A stretch of DNA of 64,000 nt. Origin: Streptomyces sp. S3(2020). GTDB lineage: Bacteria; Actinomycetota; Actinomycetes; Streptomycetales; Streptomycetaceae. The first letter of the stretch is position 1; each line of letters opens with the position of its first letter. Below are positions 42,319-54,729 of the stretch, one piece after another. The stretch is taken from positions 47,281-111,280 of the forward strand of contig NZ_JABERD010000006.1 of assembly GCF_013044505.1 (NCBI RefSeq), read 5' to 3'. The position numbers and the translations under genes are program-made. Below the pieces are notes generated by a model. It made no database searches. It was not told where the DNA came from and saw only the letters and a program-made list of their open reading frames with translations.

Positions 42319-42336
42319 TTGACGAGTTTTGACGAG
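42319..42336 (+). promoter_or_regulatory. TTGACGAG direct repeat, candidate DeoR operator
   Basis: TTGACGAG occurs at 42319-42326 and again at 42329-42336, a spacing of one helical turn, 12 bases before the kinase start. An inverted TGACGAG lies at the DeoR start (42239-42233). DeoR-family regulators often use such repeats on both sides of a divergent promoter. The first copy may also serve as a -35 box. Confidence 0.45.
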
Positions 42337-42347
42337 AGGCGCTGCCG

Positions 42348-43394
42348 GTGGATGACGACAGGCCCGATGTGCTGCTGACCGGGCTGCTCTTCTACGACCT
42401 CGTCCTCACAGGTCTGGGCAGGCCGCCCACACCGGGCGAGGAGATCTGGACGGCCGGCATGGGCTGCGGCCCCGGCGGCATCGCCAACCTGGCGGTCGCC
42501 GCGTCCCGCTTCGGCCTCAGGACCTCCCTGGCCACGGTCTTCGGCGACGACTTCTACGGCGAGTACTGCCGGGACGTCCTCGACGACCAGGAGGGCGTCG
42601 ACCTCTCGCTCTCGCGCACCGCGGACGGCTGGCCCACCCCCGTCACCGTCTCGCTCGCACAAGGCCACGACCGGGCCCTGGTCACCCACGGCACGGAACC
42701 CCCCTACTCGCAGGACACGCTGATGGGCGACCCGCCCGAGGCGCGCACCGCCCTCGTCCACCTCGAGGCCGAACCCCGCGAGTGGATCGCCAAGGCCGCC
42801 GCCAACGGCACCCACGTCTACGCCGACGTCGGCTGGGACCCCACCCAGCAGTGGTCCACGGACCTGCTGGACCAGCTGAAGCTGTGCCACGCCTTCCTCC
42901 CCAACGAGACCGAGGCGATGGCCTACACCCGCACCGACAGCGCGGTCGCGGCGCTCGGCACGCTCTCCGAGCTGGTGCCGGTCGCGGTGGTCACGCGGGG
43001 CGGGGACGGCGCGGTGGCCGTGGACCAGACCACCGGCGAGTACGCGGACGTCCCGGCCCTCGACATCGATGTCCTGGACGCGACGGGCGCCGGGGACGTG
43101 TTCGGCGCGAGCTTCGTCGCGGCCTCGCTCGGCGGCTGGCCGCTGGAGGAGCGGCTGCGGTTCGCGGTGCTCGCGGCCGGGCTGTCCGTCCGTCATCCGG
43201 GTGGGGCGCTGGCCGCACCCGGCTGGTACGGCGTCGACCGCTGGTGGCGGTCGCTGTCCGCGGCCGACCGCGAACTGTCGTCGGCCGACCGTGAACTGAA
43301 GACCGCATACGGTTTTCTGTCCGACCGGATCCCGGCCGACCCCGGCCCTCCCGTCCGGTACGCCCCCGTCACTCCCCCCGCACGACAGCTCTGA
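42348..43394 (+). CDS. PfkB-family carbohydrate kinase
   Basis: The 348-residue kinase has the N-terminal GGIANLAVAASRFGL region and the C-terminal PfkB signature DATGAGDVFGASF (anion hole and catalytic Asp). It would phosphorylate a monosaccharide such as fructose, tagatose or a ketose, priming sugars freed by the glycosidases. GTG 42348 follows GAGAGGC. It heads a plus-strand unit that continues into a sugar ABC importer, and its product could be the DeoR effector. The last 40 residues repeat SxADREL and are outside the core fold. Confidence 0.87.
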   Translation: MDDDRPDVLLTGLLFYDLVLTGLGRPPTPGEEIWTAGMGCGPGGIANLAVAASRFGLRTSLATVFGDDFYGEYCRDVLDDQEGVDLSLSRTADGWPTPVTVSLAQGHDRALVTHGTEPPYSQDTLMGDPPEARTALVHLEAEPREWIAKAAANGTHVYADVGWDPTQQWSTDLLDQLKLCHAFLPNETEAMAYTRTDSAVAALGTLSELVPVAVVTRGGDGAVAVDQTTGEYADVPALDIDVLDATGAGDVFGASFVAASLGGWPLEERLRFAVLAAGLSVRHPGGALAAPGWYGVDRWWRSLSAADRELSSADRELKTAYGFLSDRIPADPGPPVRYAPVTPPARQL

Positions 43395-43445
43395 CCCCCC
43401 GTACATATGCGAAGACCCGAAAACCCCCGAAAGGCGGTGGGAGCT

Positions 43446-44732
43446 GTGCGGCTCTCACGAAGAGGCCTGCTCCGCGCGGGCCTGGCCGGTACGGCCGCCA
43501 CGGCGCTCGGCGGCCTGGCGTCCGGCTGTGCCGTTCCGACCGGCTCGACCGGCCGGAACATGGTCCTGTGGTACTGGAGCGGCGGTCTGAGCGACACCGT
43601 CGTCAAGAACGCCAAGGCCCGCTACGACAGTTCCGTCGACCTCCAGGCCATCCAGATCGGCGGCCAGTACCGCTCCAAGCTCATCACCACGATCACCGGC
43701 AAGGCCCACATCCCCGACATCGCGGGGCTCAAGGGCGAGGACATGGCCGCCTATCTGCCGAACGCGGACCAGTTCATCGACCTGCGGACGCTGGGCGCGG
43801 AGAAGTACAAGGACCAGTACCTGCCCTGGAAGTGGGACCAGGGCATCGCCGACGACGGCACGATGGTCGGCTTCCCGATCGACTGCGGGCCGGTCGCGCA
43901 CTTCTACCAGTACGACGCGTTCCGCAAGGCGGGGCTGCCGTACGAGCCCGAGGACGTCTCCAAGGAGCTCGACACCTGGGAGAAGTTCTTCGCCGCGGGC
44001 GTGCAGCTCGGCAAGCGCATCCCCGAGGCCAAGCTGCTCACCGACGTCAACTCCGTCTTCGACAACGTCGTGAACCAGGGCAGCAAGCGGTACGTCGACA
44101 AGGACCGCCACTTCATCGGCGACCAGCAACATGTGCGCGACGCCTGGGCGTTGGCCGTCGAGGCCAAGCGGCGCGGGATCGTCTCGGACCTGGTCAGCGG
44201 TACCCCGGACCAGCTCTCCGCCATCCAGGACGGCAAGCTGCCGAGCCAACTGGGCGCCTCCTGGGCCAGCTTCGACATCAAGAACGGTGTGCCGAAGACC
44301 AAGGGCAGGTGGCGGGTGGCCGACATGCCGGTGCGGCCCGCCAACAACGGCGGTTCGTTCCTGTCGATCACCAAGGCGTGCCGGGAGCCCGAGCAGGCGT
44401 TCCAGATCATCACCTGGATGCTCGACGCGGCCAACCAGGCACAGGGGTACGTGGACGCGGGCCTCTTCCCCTCCACGCCCGCCTCCTACGACCTCAAGCA
44501 GATGCAGGAACCGGACGACTTCTTCGGCGGCCAGGTCACGACCGACATCTTCGGACCCGCCGCGCAGAAGATCGTCGTCGCCTACAACAGCCCGTACGAC
44601 ATCGCGCTCGGGCAGCCCGTCAAGGACGAGATCAAGAACGTCGGCGTCCTCGGCAAGGACCCCAAGAAGGCCTGGAGTGACGCCATGAGCAAGTGCCGTC
44701 GCATCGCGAAGCACCTGGGGGTGAGCTACTGA
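43446..44732 (+). CDS. Sugar ABC importer substrate-binding lipoprotein
   Basis: The 428-residue product has an RR-containing signal (SRRGLLRAGLAGTAATALGGLASGC), a likely Tat-routed lipoprotein with the lipid Cys after SG. The mature part is a family 1 extracellular solute-binding domain (LWYWSGGLSDTVV, GVPKTKGRWRVADMPVRP, GGSFLSITKACREPEQAFQIITWML). GTG 43446 is chosen because AAAGGCGGTGGGAG lies immediately upstream; ATG 43407 lacks a ribosome site. It precedes two permease genes; the shared ATPase (MsiK in Streptomyces) must be elsewhere. Confidence 0.9.
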   Translation: MRLSRRGLLRAGLAGTAATALGGLASGCAVPTGSTGRNMVLWYWSGGLSDTVVKNAKARYDSSVDLQAIQIGGQYRSKLITTITGKAHIPDIAGLKGEDMAAYLPNADQFIDLRTLGAEKYKDQYLPWKWDQGIADDGTMVGFPIDCGPVAHFYQYDAFRKAGLPYEPEDVSKELDTWEKFFAAGVQLGKRIPEAKLLTDVNSVFDNVVNQGSKRYVDKDRHFIGDQQHVRDAWALAVEAKRRGIVSDLVSGTPDQLSAIQDGKLPSQLGASWASFDIKNGVPKTKGRWRVADMPVRPANNGGSFLSITKACREPEQAFQIITWMLDAANQAQGYVDAGLFPSTPASYDLKQMQEPDDFFGGQVTTDIFGPAAQKIVVAYNSPYDIALGQPVKDEIKNVGVLGKDPKKAWSDAMSKCRRIAKHLGVSY

Positions 44733-45682
44733 TGGCCGTCCTCGAACAGACCCCGCCCACCGTGGCCCCGCCGTCAACGGCCAAGCCCAGGACGGGCCTT
44801 CGCAAGTACTGGCACCTCTACGCCGCCATCTCCCCCTTCTATCTGATCTTCCTGGGCTTCGGCCTGTTCCCGGTCGGCTTCTCGCTCTACCTGTCCTTCC
44901 ACCGCTGGGACGGCCTCGGCACGATGGAGTGGGCCGGGCTCTCGCAGTACCAGTACCTGCTGAGCGACAGCGACTTCTGGAACTCGATCGGCAACACGAT
45001 CATCATCTGGGCGCTGGCCACCTTCCCCATGATCCTCCTGGCGATGATCACGGCCGTGATGCTCAACTCGGCGGTGCGGTTCAAGAGCCTGTACCGCGTC
45101 GCGTACTTCCTGCCGAACGTCACCTCGGTCGTCGCCATCGCGATCGTCTTCGGCTCGATCTTCTCCACCAACGCCGGCATGGTGAACGCCGTCCTGCACG
45201 CGGTCGGGATCGACCAGGTCGCCTGGCTGAACACCCCCTGGGGCATCAAGGTCACCATCGCGGCCCTGATGACCTGGCAGTGGACCGGCTACAACGCCAT
45301 CATCTTCCTCGCCGGCCTCCAGACCATCCCGAGCGACCTGTACGAGGCGGCGCGCATGGACGGCGCCGGGCCCGTCCAGACCTTCTTCCGGATCACGCTC
45401 CCGCTGCTGCGGCCCACCCTGCTGTTCGTGCTCGTCGTCTCGACGGTCACCGGCCTGCAGAGCTTCTCCGAACCACAGGTCCTGCTCCAGACCTCGTCCA
45501 ACGACTCGACGTTCGCGGGCGGTCCGGGCCACTCGGGACAGACGATGGTCCTCTACTTCTTCCAGCAGACCTTCGACAACAACGACTTCGGGTACGGCGC
45601 CGCCGTGGCGTGGGGCATCTTCCTCGTCGTCGTCCTCTTCTCGATCATCAACTGGCGCCTCGTGCAGCGCCGGGGCGACTAG
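44732..45682 (+). CDS. Sugar ABC permease 1 (MalF type)
   Basis: The 316-residue permease has about six helices and the EAA loop LYEAARMDGAGPVQTFFRITLPLLRPTLLFV. Its ATG overlaps the binding-protein stop by 1 base. It forms the transport channel with the next gene's product for an oligosaccharide, probably one processed by the GH2, GH29, GH38 and GH4 enzymes here. Confidence 0.92.
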   Translation: MAVLEQTPPTVAPPSTAKPRTGLRKYWHLYAAISPFYLIFLGFGLFPVGFSLYLSFHRWDGLGTMEWAGLSQYQYLLSDSDFWNSIGNTIIIWALATFPMILLAMITAVMLNSAVRFKSLYRVAYFLPNVTSVVAIAIVFGSIFSTNAGMVNAVLHAVGIDQVAWLNTPWGIKVTIAALMTWQWTGYNAIIFLAGLQTIPSDLYEAARMDGAGPVQTFFRITLPLLRPTLLFVLVVSTVTGLQSFSEPQVLLQTSSNDSTFAGGPGHSGQTMVLYFFQQTFDNNDFGYGAAVAWGIFLVVVLFSIINWRLVQRRGD

Positions 45683-45697
45683 GAAGGGCGCGCCATC

Positions 45698-46554
45698 ATG
45701 GCTTCCATCAAGGAGTCCCGTACCTCCATCAAGGGGTCCCGCCGCAGAGGGATCGCGCTGCACCTCCCGCTGATCCTCGGCACGCTGATCTCGGCCTTCC
45801 CGTTCTACTGGGCCGTGATCATGTCGACGCACAGCTCGTCGGAGATCTTCTCCTACCCGCCGAAGCTGCTGCCGGGCACGCACTTCCTGGAGAACGTCCG
45901 CAATCTCTTCGACGCCATCGACTTCTTCGGGTCGATGTGGAACTCGCTGCTGGTCGCGGCGTCGGTGACCTTCCTGGTCCTGCTCTTCGACTCCCTCGCC
46001 GCGTTCGTCTTCGCGAAGTTCGAGTTCCCCGGCAAGGGGCCGCTGTTCGGGCTGCTCATGGTCATCTTCATGGTGCCGGCGCAGCTGTCGGTCATCCCGC
46101 AGTTCGTCCTCATGGCGAAGATCGGCTGGATCGGCTCGATGACCGCGCTGATCGTGCCGGCCGCGGCCAACGCCTTCGGCATCTTCTGGATGCGCCAGTA
46201 CATGAAGACGGCCATCCACGACGAGCTGCTCGACGCCTCCAAGCTCGACGGCGCGAACTTCCTGCGCCAGTACTGGCACGTGGCGCTCCCGGTGGTCCGC
46301 CCCGGTCTCGCCTTCCTCGGCATCTTCACCTTCATGGGCCAGTGGAACGACTTCGCCTGGCCCCTGATCGCCCTCACCAACCCCGACAACGTGACCCTCC
46401 AGGTCGCGTTGTCCCAGCTCAACGGCACCCACGGCACCACCGACTACGGCATCGTGATGACCGGCGCCCTGCTCGCCCTCATCCCGCTGCTGATCGTGTT
46501 CGCGGTCGGCGCCAAGCAGATCATCGGCGATCTCGCGAAGGGAGCCGTGCGCGG

Positions 46555-46558
<4 letters not shown>
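45698..46558 (+). CDS. Sugar ABC permease 2 (MalG type)
   Basis: The 286-residue permease has the EAA loop HDELLDASKLDGANFLRQYWHVALPVVRPGL and the MalG-type C-terminal segment FAVGAKQIIGDLAKGAVRG. A GGAAGGG ribosome site precedes its ATG after a 15-base gap. Its stop overlaps the beta-galactosidase ATG by 4 bases, tying import to hydrolysis. Confidence 0.92.
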
Positions 46559-49479
<2,921 letters not shown>

Positions 49480-49515
49480 ACTCCACCGGCTTTCCACCCC
49501 TTTCACGGAGCACAC

Positions 49516-51339
49516 GTGTGCACTTCGCATGAGCACGGGTCCGAGCATGCCCAGGCGGGCGCCGGGCGCCGCAGTTTCCTCCGGGCCACCGCACTGCTCG
49601 GCGCCGCCGCCACGGCCGGCGTCGCGCTGCCGGGCGTGGCCGAGGCCGCCACACAGAGCCGTTGGCGTCCCGACACCGACAGCAGGCGTTTCACCCTCGC
49701 GGTGATGCCCGACACGCAGTACCTCTTCGACGGGCCGAGCATCGACAAGGCGCCCGTCGAGGCGTCCCTGCGCTATTTCCTGGAGCACGGGAAGGACGAG
49801 AACCTCGTCTTCCTGTCCCACCTCGGCGACCTCACCCAGAACGGCGCGGCGGCCGAAGTCGCCGCGATCAGCGAGGCGTTCGAGCTGCTGGACCGGCGAG
49901 GTGTCGGCTACAGCGTCCTCGCCGGCAACCACGACGTGAAGTCCTCGACGGACGACCAGCGGGGCGCGACCCCGTACCTGGACGCCTTCGGGCCGGACCG
50001 GTTCGCGTCCCACAAGACCTTCGGCGGCGCCTCCTCCGACGGCTACAACACCTTCCATCTCTTCCGGGCCGCGGGCCGCGAGTGGCTGGTCCTGGCGCTG
50101 GACTGGCGGCTGTCGGCGAAGGGGTACGCGTGGGCGAAGGACGTCCTCGCCCGGCACCCGAGGACACCCGTCATCCTCACCACCCACGAACTGGTCGTCG
50201 AGGACGACACCCTGTCGGCCTACGGTCAGCAGCTGTGGGACCAGCTGATCGAGGACCACGACCAGATCTTCCTCACCCTCAACGGCCACTACTGGCCCGC
50301 CGGCCGGGCGACCCGCAAGAACGCGGCGGGACATGACGTCCACCTGCATCTGACGAACTACCAGAACCGCTACTTCGGCGGCGCGGCGATGATCCGCCTC
50401 TACCGTTTCGACCTCGACCGCAACGTCATCGACGTCGAGACGGTCTCGCCGTGGATCCTGGGCCGGGCCGGGAAGGGCCTCAACGAACTGGAGCGGCAGG
50501 AGATCGAACTCAGCGGTGACGCCGACCGGTTCACGGTCGAGGTCGACTTCGCCGAGCGGTTCTCCGGCTTCGCCCCGGTCCCGGCACGGGCGGAGCGTCC
50601 GGTGTCGCGGCTGCTGATACCGGGCACGGTGGCCTACTGGCGTTTCGGGTCGGCGCCGAAGGGCACCGTCCGCGACCTGTCCGGCCGGGGCAACGACCTC
50701 TCCCTGGTCACCGTCGGCGACGGCACGCTCGGCTGGTCCGCCGACCACCACCCCGACCAACCGGGGCACGGCAGCCTGGAGTTCCAGGGCTACAAGTCCC
50801 CGCTGAAGGGCGCGTACCTGCGCACGGTCGACGGCGCCCCGCTCAACTCGGCGACCCTCAAGGCCGGTTACACCATCGAGGCCTTCTACCGCCTGCCCGC
50901 CGACTGGGACCCCTCCCACCACGCCTGGTCCGGCATCGTCAGCCGCACCGGCACGGGCGGCGCCGCCGGCAAGACGGGCGACGACCCCGACGAGCCGCTG
51001 GCCACGCTGTCGCTGTCCAACGACCGTGAACCGCAGTGGGCGATGCGCCCGCTCAACCAGGAGGGCATCGCCACCAACTGGGGCCAGGAGACCCCGCTGG
51101 AGACCTGGTGGCACCTCGCGGTCGTCAACGACGGCAGGCACACCACGCTCTACGTCGAGGGCTGCCCCGTGGTCCGCAACCCGAAGGCCGTCTCGACCGG
51201 CATCACCTCCGTCGGACTCCCCTGGCTGCTGGGCGGTTACGAGTACGGCGGGAAGATCGACCAGATCCTGCACGGACGCCTCGGTGACGTCCGCATCGTC
51301 GAACGGGCGCTGCCCGTGACCTCCTTCATGACGCACTGA
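49516..51339 (+). CDS. Tat-exported calcineurin-type phosphoesterase with C-terminal lectin-like domain
   Basis: The 607-residue protein has a Tat signal (GRRSFLRATAL, residues 17-27). The metallophosphoesterase domain (about 55-320) has PDTQY, SHLGDLTQNG, LAGNHDV, LTTHELV and LNGHYWPAG. A concanavalin/LamG-like domain follows (about 370-607: YWRFGSAPKGTVRDLSGRGNDLSLV...TIEAFYRL...WWHLAVVNDGRHTTLYVEG). It would hydrolyse a phosphoester outside the cell while the lectin fold holds a glycan. It follows the GH2 gene after 36 bases and precedes a second exported phosphoesterase. GTG 49516 lies 6 bases after CGGAG. Confidence 0.85.
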   Translation: MCTSHEHGSEHAQAGAGRRSFLRATALLGAAATAGVALPGVAEAATQSRWRPDTDSRRFTLAVMPDTQYLFDGPSIDKAPVEASLRYFLEHGKDENLVFLSHLGDLTQNGAAAEVAAISEAFELLDRRGVGYSVLAGNHDVKSSTDDQRGATPYLDAFGPDRFASHKTFGGASSDGYNTFHLFRAAGREWLVLALDWRLSAKGYAWAKDVLARHPRTPVILTTHELVVEDDTLSAYGQQLWDQLIEDHDQIFLTLNGHYWPAGRATRKNAAGHDVHLHLTNYQNRYFGGAAMIRLYRFDLDRNVIDVETVSPWILGRAGKGLNELERQEIELSGDADRFTVEVDFAERFSGFAPVPARAERPVSRLLIPGTVAYWRFGSAPKGTVRDLSGRGNDLSLVTVGDGTLGWSADHHPDQPGHGSLEFQGYKSPLKGAYLRTVDGAPLNSATLKAGYTIEAFYRLPADWDPSHHAWSGIVSRTGTGGAAGKTGDDPDEPLATLSLSNDREPQWAMRPLNQEGIATNWGQETPLETWWHLAVVNDGRHTTLYVEGCPVVRNPKAVSTGITSVGLPWLLGGYEYGGKIDQILHGRLGDVRIVERALPVTSFMTH

Positions 51340-51359
51340 CCCCCTTCCAGAGGATCACC

Positions 51360-53033
51360 ATGACCGAGCAGCAGCTGCCCGACTGGGCCGACCCCTCCGT
51401 CTCGCCCACCGCACTCGACCCGCAGGGCCTGTCCAGGCGCGGACTCCTGCGCCGCGCGGGCCTGTTCGGCGCCGCCTTCACCCTCGGCTCGACGGCGGCG
51501 CCCACCGCGGCCTCCGCCTCCCCCCAGCGCTTCGGCGGCGACGACCCGCGCCTGGCGTATCTCGTGGGCGACCACCACATCCACTCCGTCTACAGCCACG
51601 ACGCCAAGTACACGTTCTCCCAGCAGGCGAAGGCCGCCGCCAGATACGGCCTGGACTGGATGGTGTTCAACGAGCACTCCAACTTCGGGCACGCCTACTA
51701 CGGCGCGAAGCTGGAGCACGAGGAGATCCTCAAGGCCCGCGCGGAGAACCCGCGTCAGCTGATCTTCCAGGGCCTGGAGTGGTACATCCCGGCCGCCGAG
51801 CACTGCACGGTGTTCGCGGCACCCGGCCCCCACGAGGTGGACCTGCTCACGCGGTTCGAGCTCGCCTACGACGGCAAGCTGCTCAACTACACCGAGGGCT
51901 CGGCGGGCGCGACCGACACCGCCCGCAACGAGGCACATGCCGTCAAGGCGATCAAGTGGCTGGCCGAGCAGCGCCGTTCGGGCTACGTCGACGACGTCCT
52001 CGTCCTCGCCAACCACCCGCTGCGACTCGGCATCGACTCCCCGCACGAGATGCGCAACTGGCGGGACGCCGCCCCCGAGATCATGATCGGCATGGAGGGC
52101 GCCCCGGGGGCCCAGGGCGCCGCCCTGCCCGGCTGGCGCAGCACGACCTCGATCCGCGGCGAGTACGAGAACAAGCCCACCGCCCAGTCCTGGTCCGGCT
52201 ATCCGGCCGACGCCTACCTCACCTACGGCGGCTTCGACTGGGCGACGGCGACCGTGGGCGGCCTGTGGGACGCGCTGCTCGCCGAGGGCCGGCTGTTCTC
52301 GATCACCACCAACTCCGACAACCACCGGACCGTCTTCGACACCTGGAAGAACGGCGACTGGCCGACCGGCCAGAACTTCGACAACACCGGCAGGCTCCCC
52401 GACCCGGTGAACACCGACACCCCGCAGCCCGGCAGCGACTTCTGGCCCGGCCAGTTCAGCCGCACCCACGTCGGCGTCACCCGCTACGGCTACCGCGCGG
52501 TCATGGCGGGCCTGCGCGCGGGCCGCGTCTGGCTGGACCACGGGCATCTGCTCGACGGGCTGGACGTACGGGTCAAGCGGGACTGCGACTCCGGCCGGGG
52601 TGTCACCCTGGGCGGCCGGCTGCGCGTCCGCAAGGGCGAGAGGATCAGCCTGTACGTCACCGTCACCACCGCCTCCCGCCCCAACGCGCAGGGCATCCTG
52701 CCCGAGCTCCAGCACGTCGACGTGATCCGGGGCGCGGTACGCGGCGCGGCCACCGACCGGGACAGCTGGCAGGCGCCGGACACCAAGGTCGTACAGACGA
52801 AGGACGTCAGCGGCCGCAAGGGGACGTACACCCTGCGCATCCCGCTGACCGCCGGGGACGAGTCCTTCTACGTCCGGCTGCGCGGCAGCGACGGCAACCG
52901 CCATGGTGCGGGGTACCTCGGCGCCTCGGTCGACCCGAACGGGCCGATCCCGCACGAGCCCGGCAACGGTGACCCGTGGGCGGATACGTGGTTCTATTCC
53001 AACCCCGTGTTCATCGACGTGGCAGGTGCCTGA
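51360..53033 (+). CDS. Tat-exported PHP-domain phosphoesterase
   Basis: The 557-residue protein has a Tat signal (LSRRGLLRRAGLFGAAFTLG) and a PHP metal-dependent phosphoesterase domain with GDHHIHSVYSHD, FNEHSNFGH, GLEWYIPAAEHC and LANHPLRLGIDSPHEM, which supply the usual His/Asp/Glu ligands. A C-terminal beta domain ends the protein. PHP proteins are normally cytoplasmic, so an exported one is uncommon. AGAGGATC precedes the ATG. It lies between the lectin-type phosphoesterase and a small exported protein in one operon, probably for removing phosphate from a polymer or glycan. Confidence 0.85.
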   Translation: MTEQQLPDWADPSVSPTALDPQGLSRRGLLRRAGLFGAAFTLGSTAAPTAASASPQRFGGDDPRLAYLVGDHHIHSVYSHDAKYTFSQQAKAAARYGLDWMVFNEHSNFGHAYYGAKLEHEEILKARAENPRQLIFQGLEWYIPAAEHCTVFAAPGPHEVDLLTRFELAYDGKLLNYTEGSAGATDTARNEAHAVKAIKWLAEQRRSGYVDDVLVLANHPLRLGIDSPHEMRNWRDAAPEIMIGMEGAPGAQGAALPGWRSTTSIRGEYENKPTAQSWSGYPADAYLTYGGFDWATATVGGLWDALLAEGRLFSITTNSDNHRTVFDTWKNGDWPTGQNFDNTGRLPDPVNTDTPQPGSDFWPGQFSRTHVGVTRYGYRAVMAGLRAGRVWLDHGHLLDGLDVRVKRDCDSGRGVTLGGRLRVRKGERISLYVTVTTASRPNAQGILPELQHVDVIRGAVRGAATDRDSWQAPDTKVVQTKDVSGRKGTYTLRIPLTAGDESFYVRLRGSDGNRHGAGYLGASVDPNGPIPHEPGNGDPWADTWFYSNPVFIDVAGA

Positions 53034-53881
53034 TGAAGCGTCAACTACTGTCCCTGGGCTGCTTATTAGGTGCCTTCACCCTCGGCGCGGGCACCGCGTC
53101 GGCGACCGGTGACCCGCACTGGGTGGAGACCGGAACGGCGTACACCGACACGCTCGGCGGCGGGCAGGGGATCGCCGGCCGGGCGGACGGCTCACTGCTG
53201 TACCGCGGGCTCACCGACATCCCCCTCGACCTGCGCCTCAAGGGCTGGAACCACGTCGGTGACCCGGACATCGCCCGCGGGTACACGTTCGACGCCTACC
53301 AGGGCCCGGACACGGCCACGTCGAAGATGTTCGCGGTCACCACACCGGCCGGGAAGCGCTACGAGTACGTGCATCAGCTCAACCCGGGCGAGAAGCTCAA
53401 CAACTCCTTCGCGACCGTCTCGCCGGACGGGCGGTGGCTGGTGTCGGGCGAGTGGGGCGACCAGAACAGACTCCAGGTCTTCCCCGCGCCCCTCCTCAAC
53501 CCGGCCACCCCGCCCACCGGTGGGACGCTGAACGAGGCCTGGCAGATCACCCTGGACAAGCCGGTGCGCGACATCCAGGGCTGCGACTTCGTGACGGACA
53601 CCCGGCTGCTGTGCGCCTCGAACGACGCCACGGGGACGCTGTTCCCCGAGATCCGCCCGCTGCTCCAGGTCGACCTGCCACGGAAACTGGACGGGCAGCC
53701 GATCACGGGGACGGTGAAGAGCCTCTTCGCACTGCCGCAGCGCAGTGTGTGCACGGGCGTCTTCGAGACGGAGGGCGTCGACTACGACACGAACAGCGGC
53801 ACCCTGCGCGCGCAGGTGATTCCGCCGGGCGCGTGCGCGGTCGCCACCGCCGTGTACTCGTACCGGCAGGTCACAGGCTGA
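53033..53881 (+). CDS. Exported protein of unknown function with two tandem TTA codons
   Basis: The 282-residue product has a signal peptide (MKRQLLSLGCLLGAFTLGAGTASA) and a mature part of beta-rich character: a repeated DGRWLVSGEWGDQNRLQVFPAPLL-like blade and two CxxxF/Cys pairs suggest a beta-propeller-like or disulfide-stabilised fold. Codons 11 and 12 (53063-53068) are both TTA, the only TTA codons I found in any gene here, so translation should need the bldA leucyl tRNA. The ATG overlaps the PHP stop by 1 base. No family is recognised. Confidence 0.82.
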   Translation: MKRQLLSLGCLLGAFTLGAGTASATGDPHWVETGTAYTDTLGGGQGIAGRADGSLLYRGLTDIPLDLRLKGWNHVGDPDIARGYTFDAYQGPDTATSKMFAVTTPAGKRYEYVHQLNPGEKLNNSFATVSPDGRWLVSGEWGDQNRLQVFPAPLLNPATPPTGGTLNEAWQITLDKPVRDIQGCDFVTDTRLLCASNDATGTLFPEIRPLLQVDLPRKLDGQPITGTVKSLFALPQRSVCTGVFETEGVDYDTNSGTLRAQVIPPGACAVATAVYSYRQVTG

Positions 53882-53904
53882 TCGGAGCGGGGTACGGTGG
53901 CCGC

Positions 53905-54729
53905 GTGACCACGGAAGAGTCGCTGCGGCCCCAGTCCCTCATGCTCACGTTCCTGGGCGACCAGGTGCTCGGGCGTGACGTCTGCGTGTACTCGGGCAGC
54001 GTCATCGACGTGTTCGCCCGCGCCGGGATCGGCGAGCAGGCGACGCGCTCGACACTGACCCGCATGGTGAACCGCGGTCTGCTGCGCCGCCAGCGCGAGG
54101 GCCGCCGCATGTACTTCGGGCTGACCGAGCACTCGGCGGCCGTCCTGCGCGACGGCGAGCGGCGCATCTGGCAGACCGGCGCCGTCAACCGGCAGTGGGA
54201 CGGCACCTGGACGCTGCTCGGCTTCTCGCTCCCCGAGTCCTGGCAGCGGCAGCGCCACGACCTGCGCTCCAAGCTCACCTGGAGCGGCTTCGGCCCGCTG
54301 TTCAGCGGTCTGTGGATCGCGCCCGGCGAGGTCGACGTGGCGGAACTCGTCGCCGATCTCGGCCTGTCCGCCCATGTGAAGGTCTTCCGCGCGCACGCCG
54401 ACGCCGGCATGGACATCGGCGCGATGATCGAGGAGACCTGGGAACTGGCCGAACTGGCCGAGCGCTACGAACAGTTCGTACGACGCTGGCAGCCGTGGGA
54501 GACCCGGGCGCCGGAGGCCGACGAGGCCCTGGCCCAGCGGCTCCTGCTCCAGGCGGAGTGGCTGCGGGTCATCCGCCGCGATCCGCGACTGCCGGTCAAG
54601 CATCTGCCGGACGACTGGCCGGCCGAGCAGGCGGAGAAGACGTTCCGGGCGGTGCACGAGCGGCTCACCCCGCTCGCGACGGCCGCCGCGGAACGCCTTC
54701 TCGACCTCGTTCCCGACGCTCAGGCGTAG
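53905..54729 (+). CDS. PaaX-family transcriptional regulator
   Basis: The 274-residue protein has the PaaX layout: a winged HTH (VFARAGIGEQATRSTLTRMVNRGLLRRQREGRRMYFGLTEH) and a C-terminal domain with WDGTWTLLGFSLPESWQRQRHDLRSKLTWSGFGPLFSGLWIAP. PaaX proteins repress phenylacetyl-CoA and related CoA-ester pathways and respond to the acyl-CoA. GTG 53905 starts the protein, 24 bases after the upstream gene. It converges with the MaoC gene by 10 bases and probably controls the neighbouring acyl-CoA cluster. Confidence 0.9.
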   Translation: MTTEESLRPQSLMLTFLGDQVLGRDVCVYSGSVIDVFARAGIGEQATRSTLTRMVNRGLLRRQREGRRMYFGLTEHSAAVLRDGERRIWQTGAVNRQWDGTWTLLGFSLPESWQRQRHDLRSKLTWSGFGPLFSGLWIAPGEVDVAELVADLGLSAHVKVFRAHADAGMDIGAMIEETWELAELAERYEQFVRRWQPWETRAPEADEALAQRLLLQAEWLRVIRRDPRLPVKHLPDDWPAEQAEKTFRAVHERLTPLATAAAERLLDLVPDAQA

